Numbered from the stretch's first letter, positions 19,151 to 27,385 are shown. The stretch is DNA of 64,000 nt from Paraburkholderia panacisoli (GCF_008369935.1 NZ_VTUZ01000013.1:1-64000); one strand, 5' to 3'. Notes: generated by a model from the letters alone, not told the origin. Translations and numbers: made by a program.

Positions 19151-19385
19151 GATTTCCTCGAGATTGAGTGGCTGGTGGCGTTCAATCAACAGCTGCCTTT
19201 CGACCTTGAGGAGCAGTGTATGGACGGACGGGGATAAGAAAAATAGGCTAAGGTTCCGAATATCTCGGACAATAAAGTCCGCAATCGAGTCGTTCGCTGC
19301 TACAAAACGAGTCGTAGCCGGGTTTCGAACGCTTGCCCGCGTCGCCCAGCTGGCACAAATCGGCCTCGGGCCTCGGGATGCGGCA

Positions 19386-20270
19386 ATGGACAGCCTCAGT
19401 GGTATTTCGGTGTTTGTGCAGGTCGCGGAAACGCGCAGTTTTACCGAGGCGGGACGGCTGCTCGGTGTATCGTCTTCGGCGGTCGGCAAGAGCGTTGCGC
19501 GCACTGAGGAGCGCCTCGGCGTGCGGCTCTTTCACCGCAGCACGCGCAGCATCACGCTGACGGCTGAAGGGGCGTTGTTTCTGGAACGATGCCGGCGCGT
19601 CCTCGGCGAGCTCGAAGCGGCGGAAGCCGAACTATCCGACGCCGCCGGCAGTCCGCGCGGCAGACTGCGGATCAGTACGCCGCAACTGTCCGAGCTGATC
19701 ATGCCGGCGCTGGACGGCTTCATGCTGCAATACCCGGACATCGAACTCGACGTCGATCTCTCCGATCGCATGGTGGACATCATCGAAGAAGGCTTCGATG
19801 TGGTCATACGCACGGGTGACCAGCACGATTCGAGGCTTGTGTCGCGGCGCCTCGGCTCCTGCGGTCAGGTGCTGGTCGCTTCGCCCGGCTATCTCGGGAA
19901 GTACGGCGTACCCAGGCATCCGTCTGAACTCGTGCAGCATGCCTGTCTGCTACATAAATTCCCCGTCAGCGGCAAGCTGGAACGCTGGCCGTTTCAGCTT
20001 GCTGCGTCGGAGGCGGAGCCGGAGCTGCCGCAAACCTTCGTCGCCAACACCATTGAAGTGCTGGGCTTTCTGGCGCTTCAGAACAAGGGCCTTGCCTTCC
20101 TGCCGACCTTCCTTGTGCGCGACGCGCTGGCGAGCGGTGCGTTACAGATCGTGCTTGACGATTTCATCGACCAGACCGTCACCTTCTGGATCTTGTGGCC
20201 GGCGAGCCGCTACGCTTCGCCGAAGCTGCGCGTCTTTATCGACTATGTCAGTCAGAATCTGCAGATCTGA
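19386..20270 (+). CDS. LysR-family transcriptional regulator
   Basis: 294 residues. The winged helix is at about 1-60 (TEAGRLLGVSSSAVGKSVAR as HTH; RLFHRSTRSITLTAEG wing) and the effector domain is C-terminal. The ATG at 19386 (MDSLSGISVFVQVAETRSF) fits the family; a longer frame upstream does not. Divergent from the OYE/MFS/AKR operon and therefore its likely regulator. LysR proteins of this branch often sense quinones or electrophiles, but that is inference. Confidence 0.92.
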   Translation: MDSLSGISVFVQVAETRSFTEAGRLLGVSSSAVGKSVARTEERLGVRLFHRSTRSITLTAEGALFLERCRRVLGELEAAEAELSDAAGSPRGRLRISTPQLSELIMPALDGFMLQYPDIELDVDLSDRMVDIIEEGFDVVIRTGDQHDSRLVSRRLGSCGQVLVASPGYLGKYGVPRHPSELVQHACLLHKFPVSGKLERWPFQLAASEAEPELPQTFVANTIEVLGFLALQNKGLAFLPTFLVRDALASGALQIVLDDFIDQTVTFWILWPASRYASPKLRVFIDYVSQNLQI

Positions 20271-20423
20271 TCGCGACAGCAACGAATCAGCTAAAAGTCG
20301 CGGTGCCGGACTGAAGTGTCCGAAATGATCGGAATCTCAGCCCGTTTATCTCCAATCTCTTGAACTCTACTATTCCCTGTCGCTGCGCAGATGGTCTGCA
20401 CAGCCTCAAACTGGAGGGTTCTT

Positions 20424-21560
20424 GTGAACAGTATCGTCAGGCGAGCCACAGGCTCCGGCAAAATCAGGGTAGGCGTTGTTGGGCTAGGCAACTGGTCGGA
20501 ATATGGGCACCTGCCTTCGCTGAAACTGCTGCCGGAATATGAACTGACGGCGGTGTATAGCCGCAGCCCGGAAAAGGCGGCAGCACTGGTCGCGCGTCAT
20601 GGATTCAAATACGCCGCAGCCTCGTTGCAGGAACTGGTATCGCATCCGGACGTCGATCTCGTACTCGTGCTGACACCCGCGTTCCGGCACGAAGAGGGCA
20701 TCCGCGCGGCCATCGAGGCGGGTAAGGACGTCTACTGCGAATGGCCGCTGACGCCGACCACTGAATTGTCGAACGAGTTGCTTGCGTTGGCCGGGAAGGC
20801 CGGCGTGCGCACCATCGTCGGCCTGCAACGGCGCCTCAATCCGGGCTACCGCTATGTGCGCGATCTGCTGGAGCAGGGCGAGATTGGCGAAGTACGTTCG
20901 GTGCGTTTGCACGTGAGCGTCGAGTACTTCCAGCGTGAACGGCCTGCTTCACTGTACTTCACGATTCCCGAAAAGAACTTCTCCAGCCTGCTGTCGATCT
21001 ACGGCGGCCACTTCCTGGACGCCTTGTTCACGACGATGGTTGGCTATCCTCAGAGCTTGTCGGCGCTGACTGTCAACCAGTTCAAGGAAGTTACGCTGGT
21101 TGAAACTGGAGAAACATTCCCGCATGTCAGCGCCGACCAGGTCGTACTGGCAGGGACTTTCGCCAATGGCGCCGTGCTGACGGTCCATATCGAGGCGGGA
21201 AAGCGCAATAACTTCGGTATGCAGCTCGACGTGACAGGCAGCAAGGGCGACCTGAAAATCTGGAATACCACCAGCTTCGGCGATGCCTTCAACCGCATCG
21301 AAATCGCGCGGGGTGACCGCCAGCCGCTTACCGGGCTGACGATTCCGGCAGAGTACGAATGGCTGCCGCCAAGCGAACTTGGCGCGAGTGTGCTGGAATT
21401 GGCGAACCTGTACGCCGCCCATGCACGCGACGTCAAGACCGGTTCAACGCTTGCGCCCACCTTCGCTGACGCGATCCGGATGCATGAACTGATTGACCAG
21501 ATCGCTGAGTCGAATCGCACGGGCCAGCGTGTCCCCCTCTCGTTCAGCACGCCTGGTTAA
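20424..21560 (+). CDS. Gfo/Idh/MocA-family oxidoreductase
   Basis: 378 residues. The Rossmann entry IRVGVVGLGNWSEYG is the GxGxxG NAD(P) motif; LVLTPAFRHEEGIRAAIEAG and KDVYCEWPLTPT (position of the family's EKP motif, here EWP) follow, then the beta-sheet C-terminal domain. The family oxidises or reduces sugars, inositols and related compounds. The GTG at 20424 is chosen as start because GGAGGG stands 6 bases upstream; upstream codons have no such signal. The following SDR gene on the same strand is truncated. Confidence 0.88.
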   Translation: MNSIVRRATGSGKIRVGVVGLGNWSEYGHLPSLKLLPEYELTAVYSRSPEKAAALVARHGFKYAAASLQELVSHPDVDLVLVLTPAFRHEEGIRAAIEAGKDVYCEWPLTPTTELSNELLALAGKAGVRTIVGLQRRLNPGYRYVRDLLEQGEIGEVRSVRLHVSVEYFQRERPASLYFTIPEKNFSSLLSIYGGHFLDALFTTMVGYPQSLSALTVNQFKEVTLVETGETFPHVSADQVVLAGTFANGAVLTVHIEAGKRNNFGMQLDVTGSKGDLKIWNTTSFGDAFNRIEIARGDRQPLTGLTIPAEYEWLPPSELGASVLELANLYAAHARDVKTGSTLAPTFADAIRMHELIDQIAESNRTGQRVPLSFSTPG

Positions 21561-21648
21561 GCCCGACAGCCGGCTCAGGCACTGACGCCGGCTCCAATCC
21601 TTGAGCGGCTCCGCCATCCGATTTCGCAAACTTCACCAAGGAAACGCA

Positions 21649-21780
21649 ATGTCTATCCATCCCGTCGTTCTGATCACAGGTGCGTTGACCGGCATTGGCC
21701 GTGCAACCGCGCTGGCTTTTGCCCGTGAAGGCGCCCATGTCGTTGTTTCGGGGCGTCGCGTGGACCAAGGTCAGAAGCTG
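21649..21780 (+). pseudogene. SDR gene cut after 44 codons
   Basis: Starts MSIHPVVLITGALTGIGRAT with AAGGAA 6 bases upstream. The TGALTGIG loop and VVVSGRRVDQGQKL are the first two strands of an SDR. At 21779-21780 the family match ends abruptly and the transposon-end-like repeat begins, so the gene is cut by an insertion. The rest of the gene is not found downstream. Confidence 0.8.
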
Positions 21781-21809
21781 TTGATGTTCGTTAATTCTGC
21801 TAGCCGTGT
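21779..21809. repeat. Transposon-end-like sequence, copy 2
   Basis: 31 bp starting TGTTGATGTTCGTTAA, two differences from 10928-10958 and in the same orientation. It sits precisely at the point where the SDR coding sequence stops making sense, so it is likely the terminal repeat of an element whose body extended to the right. Confidence 0.65.
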
Positions 21810-21842
21810 CCACGGCTGCGCTACGGTCAGGGTGCGGGTTTT

Positions 21843-21965
21843 GAGCCGGTGAAGGTATTGGGGATGCTGGATCGCAAGCGGATCACCGGCTATCTCGACG
21901 TGGCGTTCAAGCGCCTGATTGAAGAAGGCCGGCCCGGCTGGGCGGTCGGTACCCCGAAAGCGTAA
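21843..21965 (+). pseudogene. C-terminal fragment of an unidentified protein
   Basis: An open stretch ends with the codons for ITGYLDVAFKRLIEEGRPGW and AVGTPKA, then TAA at 21963-21965. Codon use looks genuine but no start or family is visible. The stop codon is directly followed by the hairpin at 21966. I cannot name a function. Confidence 0.35.
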
Positions 21966-22014
21966 CGTCATAAGAGCCAGAGTGGACACTGCGTCCACTC
22001 TGGCTCTTATGACG
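21966..22014. terminator. Perfect 22-bp-stem hairpin between two convergent stop codons
   Basis: Arms 21966-21987 and 21993-22014 are exact reverse complements (begin CGTCATAAGAGCCAGAG) with a 5-nt loop. The left arm starts right after a plus-strand TAA (21963-21965) and the right arm ends right before a minus-strand TAA (22015-22017). A related hairpin with the same AGCCAGAG core is at 29644-29671. It probably works as a bidirectional terminator. Confidence 0.7.
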
Positions 22015-22615
22015 TTAGATTGGTGTTAGGAGTTTGGCCTTCAGTGCATTGAACGTGGCGAGAACGCTCTGATACTTATCTTGCAGGATTTCGATTGACC
22101 TATCCAGGGCTGCAAGCGCTTGCTTTCGCCGACCGTTATCGGGTATGGCCTGGCGCGCAATGTCGGATAGCGTGCAGATTAACTCGGAACGCGGCGCGTG
22201 CGTTACTAATGGAGCCCCCATAGCTCTCATCGGCAACACGCTGCATGCCGGTCCACGGGTCGATATCACCAATGGTAGGATCGTCAGAAGGAGGATCAGC
22301 AGGGAGAAATGATCCGGGCGCCTGCGGCCAGGCTCCGCTATTGCTGAAGCCGCCACCATCCTCGCCACTTGGCTCCACCGAAACAAAATGAAAGTACTCC
22401 TCAATCGATTCAGAGAAAGGAATCAGTCGCTTATCCAGACCATCATGGTGACGAAGTGCCAAAGCCTTTGCCCTGAGATTCAGGGAAAGCTGATGTCGCG
22501 GGAAATCTCCTCAAATACCGGATTTTTATCATCCACTGGAATCGTCTCGTCCTTGAGCTTCTCCCAATAACGCTTGAATCTTTCCAGATAGTCTTTCCCA
22601 TAGACCGTCAACTGC
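22015..22615 (-). pseudogene. C-terminal part of an uncharacterised protein family (gene X1), frameshifted
   Basis: On the minus strand the sense reading starts near 22615 (VYGKDYLERFKRYWEKLK), changes frame near 22480 (LNLRAKALALRHHDGLDKRL) and again near 22205 (ICTLSDIARQAIPDNGRRKQ) before the TAA at 22015. The same order of motifs recurs in the remnant at 29790-30280, which proves a shared family. The missing N-terminus fits the fragment at 29403-29558, so the gene appears to have been split by the recombinase element between. Function unknown; the protein is soluble and charged, about 230 residues when complete. Confidence 0.6.
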
Positions 22616-22628
22616 ACGCGATCCAATC

Positions 22629-22940
22629 TGCGACACACAGATCGTCCGTGTCACCCACCCTTTCCATCCCCTGCGCGGACAGGAGTTCGTGCTGCTGGAG
22701 CGTCGCAGCACCTGGGGCGAAGAGCGCGTGTATTTCCACGATGAAACAGGCAGGCTGAGACGCCTCCCGGCTTCGTGGACGAGCGCCGCAGCGCCCAATG
22801 CATTCGAAGTCCTCTCCGCGGGACGATCCGCATTCCGGGTTGAAGACCTACTGCATCTGGTTGGGCTCATCGCCCGACACCGGGAAGCCAATACGAATGC
22901 CGGCAGCAAATCGGGCAAACGCAAGGCGTCAAGGAAATAA
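22629..22940 (+). CDS. DUF5372-type small protein (5' end uncertain)
   Basis: The frame is open from about 22629 and reads IVRVTHPFHPLRGQEFVLLE, then TWGEERVYFHDETGRLRRLP and GRSAFRVEDLLHLVGLI, ending in a Lys/Ser-rich tail. This is a small family (about 100 residues) commonly seen beside recombinase operons in Burkholderia-group genomes; the His/Pro/Phe-rich opening is its signature. No ATG lies before the conserved part, so the start is either an upstream codon lost at the element border or the GTG at 22689, which would remove the signature. Role unknown; probably accessory to the recombinase element. Confidence 0.6.
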   Translation, partial: CDTQIVRVTHPFHPLRGQEFVLLERRSTWGEERVYFHDETGRLRRLPASWTSAAAPNAFEVLSAGRSAFRVEDLLHLVGLIARHREANTNAGSKSGKRKASRK

Positions 22941-23087
22941 CGCCGCATGTGTAAATTTAAATAAGCCCATGTTACTCTGGATAAGCTAAAGATTAACGCC
23001 CTCCTTGATCCTTTATAACTCACCGATGACACGAAAATTAACTGCGATTATCGTTGAATGCCAAACTGGAAGCGATCAAATAAAAAC

Positions 23088-23116
23088 TTGACATTTCTAC
23101 ATGCCGGGCATAATTT
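23088..23116 (+). promoter_or_regulatory. Consensus sigma-70 promoter for a leaderless recombinase operon
   Basis: TTGACA (23088-23093), 17-bp spacer, TAATTT (23111-23116). Transcription would begin about 7 bases further, at or beside the ATG at 23124, leaving no room for a ribosome binding site; the HTH mRNA is predicted to be leaderless. Confidence 0.7.
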
Positions 23117-23123
23117 ATATTAC

Positions 23124-23594
23124 ATGAAACGAGCCAAGAAACCCGACGTGAAACTGGCTGCTCTGCTGGAGAGTGGCACCCTGAACCCGCATGCGCGGGA
23201 TGTACACGATCCTGCGTTCATTGCCAGCGACTTCTTCGATTCCCGGGATCTGGTGCAGGTACGCTATGAGATGCTTCGCCGCGTTCGTACTGAAGGTCAA
23301 ACCATAGCCGAGGTGGCAGCAAGATTTGGCGTATCGCGCCCGACTTTCTACAAGGCGCAGGTCGACTTTGATCGTGAGGGGTTGGCGGGGCTTCTGCCGG
23401 ACAAGCGTGGGCCTCGCGGTGCCCACAAGCTCACTGGAGAGGTGCTGCGCTTCATCGAAGAGGCGCGCGCCACAGAGGGCAGCCTGAGCACGAAGGAGTT
23501 GCTCGAACGCATAGCAGCGAAGTTCGGTTTGAATGTGCACCGGCGCACCGTGGAGCGCGCGCTGCGCCGAGAGCCGAAAAAAAAACGCCAGTGA
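23124..23594 (+). CDS. Helix-turn-helix DNA-binding protein of the recombinase element
   Basis: 156 residues. The centre reads QTIAEVAARFGVSRPTFYKA (about 60-80), a clear helix-turn-helix of the transposase/IS481-leader type, followed by a second helical DNA-binding part (STKELLERIAAKFGLNVHRR) and a basic tail REPKKKRQ. There is no catalytic domain. It likely binds element ends or represses the operon. The promoter at 23088 places transcription start at the ATG. The gene ends in a run of nine A residues (23577-23585) just before the stop; the next gene lacks a normal start, so slippage could join the two. Confidence 0.8.
   Translation: MKRAKKPDVKLAALLESGTLNPHARDVHDPAFIASDFFDSRDLVQVRYEMLRRVRTEGQTIAEVAARFGVSRPTFYKAQVDFDREGLAGLLPDKRGPRGAHKLTGEVLRFIEEARATEGSLSTKELLERIAAKFGLNVHRRTVERALRREPKKKRQ
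23577..23585 (+). other. A9 run at the HTH/short-protein junction
   Basis: Nine consecutive A encode three Lys codons, followed by CGC CAG TGA. Transcriptional slippage by one base deleted (or two added) would fuse the HTH protein to the downstream frame, bypassing its missing start codon. Confidence 0.45.
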
Positions 23595-23607
23595 TTTCCC
23601 TGCGCCC

Positions 23608-23883
23608 ATAACGTCAGACCCGGATGCGCTGGTCGAGGGCTACGAAGCCTTGCGCATCGATGTGGTCGAGAGACGGGGGTGCTGCCCGTCGGGGCGTGGG
23701 CTCACGCTCCTGATGCTAAAGGGCATGGTGGCGTGGATGTCGGGCATGCGTGAGATCGTCCCACGCACACCTGCTGCACGCGCCACAACTCACGATGCAG
23801 GCCCGAGCGCGGGCATCCCGCAGGACCTGATCGATATCCTGACATCGATGGTGCTCGCAAATGCACTGGAGGAGACGGCATGA
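23608..23883 (+). CDS. Short protein between HTH gene and recombinase gene, no canonical start
   Basis: The reading SDPDALVEGYEALRIDVVER, then RGLTLLMLKGMVAWMSGM, and LIDILTSMVLANALEETA is coherent and ends with TGA at 23881-23883, overlapping the recombinase ATG (23880) as ATGA. No ATG, GTG or TTG precedes the conserved part; the codon where Met is expected is ATA (23608-23610). Either the start mutated from ATG to ATA or the protein is made as a fusion after slippage on the A9 run. Small helical proteins of this kind sit between HTH and serine recombinase genes in related elements; role unknown. Confidence 0.55.
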   Translation: MTSDPDALVEGYEALRIDVVERRGCCPSGRGLTLLMLKGMVAWMSGMREIVPRTPAARATTHDAGPSAGIPQDLIDILTSMVLANALEETA

Positions 23884-23950
23884 CTGCCAGTACACCCGAC
23901 AAGATACAGGCCAGGCATCTCTCGAGAAACGCATACCTGTATGTCCGCCA

Positions 23951-23978
23951 TAATTCCGGGCAAAAAAATATGGCCGAG
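23951..23978. repeat. RIT-1 left inverted repeat
   Basis: 28 bp (TAATTCCGGGCAAAAAAATA, then TGGCCGAG); 25 of 28 positions match the reverse complement of 27326-27353. A central A7 tract is conserved in both. Confidence 0.9.
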
Positions 23979-24075
23979 TAGTTCCATTTTTATTGCGTTG
24001 GCAGCGTTTTCGTCCCAACGAAGTCGGCATTATCCTGACTCCTCTCAAGGCAATCCTGATTGGAAGGAGATCATC

Positions 24076-25317
24076 ATGGAGCCGTCATACAGTGGTTCGT
24101 GGTCGTTGCGGTGTGTGCTAGAGGGGCCGCTCGCGCCCTATATCAGTTCCTTTACTAAATCACTGGACGACCAAGGATTTGCTCTAGAGTCGAGCCACGT
24201 GCAAACCCGATTGGTTGCTGATTTCAGCCGCTGGCTCAAGCAAATACATGCTGTTTTACCAGCGATTACGGACGAGCATATACCGCGCTATCTGCGTTAT
24301 CGGGCTCGTCATCGATGTCGCAGATCAAGCGACACCTGTGTATTGAAACGGATGCTGGATTTCCTGCGCCAACAGGGTGCCATCGCAGAATTGCCGACCG
24401 TTGCCGTCGAGGTGACGCCCTATCGGCAGTTATTGGATGAGTACACGGCGTACTTGCAGCAGGAACGGGTACTTTCGGCCGAGACGATCGATATCTATGT
24501 GCCTTTTGCCCGAGTCTTTTTGACGGCCTGTTTCCCTGACCGTAAAAAAATACAACTCGCTTCGCTGCGCGCCGCTAACGTCATCGCATTTGTGCAGGAG
24601 CAGGTAAAACTCCTCCATCTGGCGCGGGCAAAAATGATGGTCACTGCGCTGCGATCTTTCCTCCGCTATTTGCTTTACTGCGGCGCCGTCAAGTGTGATC
24701 TGGCTACCGCGGTACCTACCGTTGCCAACTGGTCGATGGCATCGGTCCCTCGTGCGATTGCGGTGGAGCATGCGCAAGCAGCGCTCGCATCTTGCAACCG
24801 TCAAAGCGCCGTGGGCTCCCGAGATTATGCAATTTTATTGCTGCTGGCCCGACTGGGTTTGCGTGCGGGCGAAATCGTCGCGCTCAAACTGGATGACATC
24901 GATTGGGATAGTGGAAGTCTGTATGTGCATGGTAAGGGCGCAAGAGGATGCCCCATGCCCCTACCGGCCGATGTGGGTGAGGCGATCGCCGACTACCTGC
25001 AGAAGGGGCGACCGCACAGTACCAGCCGCTCTGTATTTTTGCGTAGCGTAGCGCCGGTGGGGGAGTTTAAGGGGCAGGAAGCCATTGGATCTATCGTTGT
25101 GCAGGCGCTGGAACGAGCGGGTGTTGATACGCCTCACAAGGGTGCGCATCAGTTTCGACATCGACTGGCCTGCGATCTCTTGCGCCAGGGTGCTTCCCTG
25201 GCAGAGATTGGCGAGCTGTTGCGCCATCGTCAACCAGAAACAACGGCGATCTATGCGAAGATCGACCTCGCTGCCTTGCGCACACTGGGCTTGCCTTGGC
25301 CGGGAGGTATGCAATGA
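24076..25317 (+). CDS. ritA: Tyrosine recombinase RitA (RIT-1)
   Basis: 413 residues. N-terminal SAM-like core-binding region, then the catalytic domain: Arg-I in LARLGLRAGEIVAL, Lys in HGKGARG, box II HQFRHRLACDLL, box III His in LLRHRQPETTAIYAKID with the nucleophile Tyr. All key residues are present. The ATG at 24076 has AAGGAG 7 bases upstream; codons before it belong to the left end region. The stop overlaps the ritB ATG (25314) by 4 bp. First gene of a three-gene unit that is diagnostic for RIT elements. Confidence 0.9.
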   Translation: MEPSYSGSWSLRCVLEGPLAPYISSFTKSLDDQGFALESSHVQTRLVADFSRWLKQIHAVLPAITDEHIPRYLRYRARHRCRRSSDTCVLKRMLDFLRQQGAIAELPTVAVEVTPYRQLLDEYTAYLQQERVLSAETIDIYVPFARVFLTACFPDRKKIQLASLRAANVIAFVQEQVKLLHLARAKMMVTALRSFLRYLLYCGAVKCDLATAVPTVANWSMASVPRAIAVEHAQAALASCNRQSAVGSRDYAILLLLARLGLRAGEIVALKLDDIDWDSGSLYVHGKGARGCPMPLPADVGEAIADYLQKGRPHSTSRSVFLRSVAPVGEFKGQEAIGSIVVQALERAGVDTPHKGAHQFRHRLACDLLRQGASLAEIGELLRHRQPETTAIYAKIDLAALRTLGLPWPGGMQ

Positions 25318-26243
25318 ACACACTGCGCGAAGCGGTTCAGAGCTATTTAGCGTTGCGCCGCGGCCTGGGATTCAAGCTGCTTCTTGCCGGCAACGCTTTG
25401 CAGGATTTCGTCACCTTTATGGAAAAGCGGCGGGCTGTTCACATCACCCTACGCCGCGTGCTCCAGTGGGCACAGCAACCGAAGCACGCTCAGCTGGCGA
25501 CGTGGGCAGCACGATTAGGTTATGTCCGCGGATTTGCCCAGTACTACAGTGCCTTCGATCCACACACGGAGATTCCACCGTGCGCCTTGATGCCGTATCG
25601 GCCGCGCCGAGCGAAGCCCTACCTTTACAGTAGCGAAGAAATTGAGACTCTACTTCAAGCCGCATTGACTCTTTCCGGCGGAATGGGCCTGCGTCCGTGG
25701 ACATATTATTGTTTCTTCGGTCTGCTGAGTGTGTCGGGATTACGCCTCGGTGAAGCGCTCGATTTGACACGGGAGGATGTTGACCTGAAGGAAGGCATTA
25801 TGACGGTTCGGGGGAAATTCGGAAAAATACGGATGGTGCCTCTGCATGAGTCAACCCGGCAAGTGCTTGCTGCTTACGTCACACGTCGTGAGCGTTTTCT
25901 TGCTGGACGCTCCGCGCCCCACCTGTTTGTGTCCAGCACGCTCAATCCATTACATCGCGCGGAAGTGTACAGAACGTTCCATTCGTTGTCGCGCCAAATC
26001 GGTTTGCGCAGCCCCACCGCTACCCACGGACCGCGTTTACATGATTTTCGCCACCGATTTGCCACAGAGACCCTGTTGCAATGGTACCGCAATGGCGAAG
26101 ACGTCGAACGCCGCTAACCGCTTTTGTCCGCTTACCTAGGGCACGTTCATCCGAGCGATACCTACTGGTACCTCAGCTTGTGCCCGGAGCTGATGGGGCT
26201 CGCGGCAAAACTGCTCGAACATCACTGGGAGAACCCATCATGA
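25314..26243 (+). pseudogene. ritB: Tyrosine recombinase RitB (RIT-1), interrupted by an in-frame TAA
   Basis: The frame reads from MNTLREAVQSYLALRRGLGF through Arg-I (VSGLRLGEALDL) and box II (LHDFRHRFATETLL) to a TAA at 26115-26117. It continues in the same frame without a shift: PLLSAYLGHVHPSDTYWYLS and on to a TGA at 26241-26243, which overlaps the ritC ATG. The nonsense codon replaces a residue that is Leu in the RIT-2 copy (HLPELSTYLGH) and removes the last His and the catalytic Tyr (DTYWYL). Without read-through the product is a 267-residue protein that cannot cut DNA. Full length would be 309 residues, close to the 311 of the RIT-2 protein. Confidence 0.88.
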
Positions 26244-27238
26244 AATCGACCATCCGATTTTCCACGCTACTGCAAGCCTTCTTCACCCAGCGACTCATGC
26301 AGCAAAAGCAAGTCAGTTCACACACGATCGAATCTTATCGTGACACGTTCCGGTTGCTACTAAAATTCATCCAAAAGAGTCGACACAAGCAGCCGGCCCG
26401 TTTGTTGTTCGAAGACATCGATGCACCACTTATCTGCGCATTTCTCGACGATTTGGAAAAGCAACGTGGTATCAGCGCGCGAAGCCGCAACGTTCGTCTC
26501 GCCGCCATCCGCTCCTTCTTTCACTATGCGGCCTTTGAAGTACCTTCCCGATCCGAACAGATTCAACGCGCACTCGCTATTCCCACCAAGCGCTATACCC
26601 GCACTCAGGTCGGATTTCTGACACGACCAGAGGTGGATGCGTTACTGGCCGCGCCCGATAGGAGGACGTGGAGTGGTCGTCGGGATCACGCGTTGCTCCT
26701 GACGTCGGTGCAATCCGGCATGCGCTTGTCTGAAATGACAGGACTCAAGCGGCAGGACGTGACCTTGGGCACAGGCGCCCATGTTCGGGTAGCGGGTAAA
26801 GGTCGAAAGGCCAGGTGTATACCTCTCACCGAGCAGGCTCGTGCGATCGTCGAGAGCTGGCTGCAGGAGACTGCCAAGGCAGATAGCGACATCGTGTTTC
26901 CCAATGCACGAGGTGGTCGTCTTAGCGCGGATGGAGTGAGTTACATTCTGACGAAACATATTGAGACGGCCCGCAAGACCTGTCCCTCCCTGCGAAAAAA
27001 GCGCGTGACTTTCCACCAGCTTCGACACACCTCGGCAATGGAAATGCTGCGAGCGGGTTTCGACGGAACCATGATTGCCCTGTGGCTTGGTCACGAGTCC
27101 CCCGAAACCACACAAATCTATTTAGATGCGGACCTCGAACTAAAGAAGAAAATGCTGGAGAAAGCCACACCCCATGACTGTAACCTCGGAATTTACCGGC
27201 CTGATGATCAGCTGCTGGCTTTCCTCAATGGATTGTAG
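26240..27238 (+). CDS. ritC: Tyrosine recombinase RitC (RIT-1)
   Basis: 332 residues. Core-binding domain with QVSSHTIESYRDTFRLLLKF; catalytic residues are Arg-I in QSGMRLSEMTGL, Lys in VAGKGRKARC, box II FHQLRHTSAMEML, and WLGHESPETTQIYLDADL with the final His and Tyr. A C-terminal extension (IYRPDDQLLAFLNGL) is shared with the RIT-2 copy. Start overlaps the ritB stop (ATGA). It appears intact. In RIT elements the three recombinases are always in this order and presumably form a mixed complex. Confidence 0.92.
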   Translation: MKSTIRFSTLLQAFFTQRLMQQKQVSSHTIESYRDTFRLLLKFIQKSRHKQPARLLFEDIDAPLICAFLDDLEKQRGISARSRNVRLAAIRSFFHYAAFEVPSRSEQIQRALAIPTKRYTRTQVGFLTRPEVDALLAAPDRRTWSGRRDHALLLTSVQSGMRLSEMTGLKRQDVTLGTGAHVRVAGKGRKARCIPLTEQARAIVESWLQETAKADSDIVFPNARGGRLSADGVSYILTKHIETARKTCPSLRKKRVTFHQLRHTSAMEMLRAGFDGTMIALWLGHESPETTQIYLDADLELKKKMLEKATPHDCNLGIYRPDDQLLAFLNGL

Positions 27239-27325
27239 CGTGCCAGAATAATGCCGAGCATTGTGCCGCCTCATGCTGCGGCGGCAACCTACAAATAAGA
27301 TCCTTTATTACGTCATCAATAAGTG

Positions 27326-27385
27326 CTCGGCCGTATTTTTTTACACGGAATTATGGCGGTAATTCCGATCTCGGAATTACCGCCA
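27326..27385. repeat. RIT-1 right end: inverted repeat, hexamer, 20-bp palindrome, flanking hexamer
   Basis: 27326-27353 is the inverted repeat. Then TGGCGG (27354-27359), the palindrome with arms TAATTCCGA / TCGGAATTA around TC (27360-27379), and the flanking CCGCCA (27380-27385). The internal hexamer is the exact reverse complement of the flanking one. The whole stretch 27355-27384 also forms a 13-bp-arm hairpin (GGCGGTAATTCCG). Confidence 0.88.

Larger units (their letters stand above)
23951..27379 (+). mobile_element. RIT-1: recombinase-in-trio element (three tyrosine recombinases)
   Basis: 3429 bp from TAATTCC (23951) to CGGAATTA (27379), flanked by the direct repeat CCGCCA (23945-23950 and 27380-27385). 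Contains ritA, ritB, ritC with ATGA overlaps. 28-bp inverted repeats (23951-23978 / 27326-27353) differ at 3 positions. The right end has an additional 26 bp (hexamer plus 20-bp palindrome). Excision restores the host recombinase frame exactly, which fixes the borders. Confidence 0.9.

Noticed and set aside
23115..23609. Minus-strand frame opposite the HTH gene
   Set aside because: The plus strand has a consensus promoter, a clear helix-turn-helix and operon overlap; the opposite frame is a shadow.
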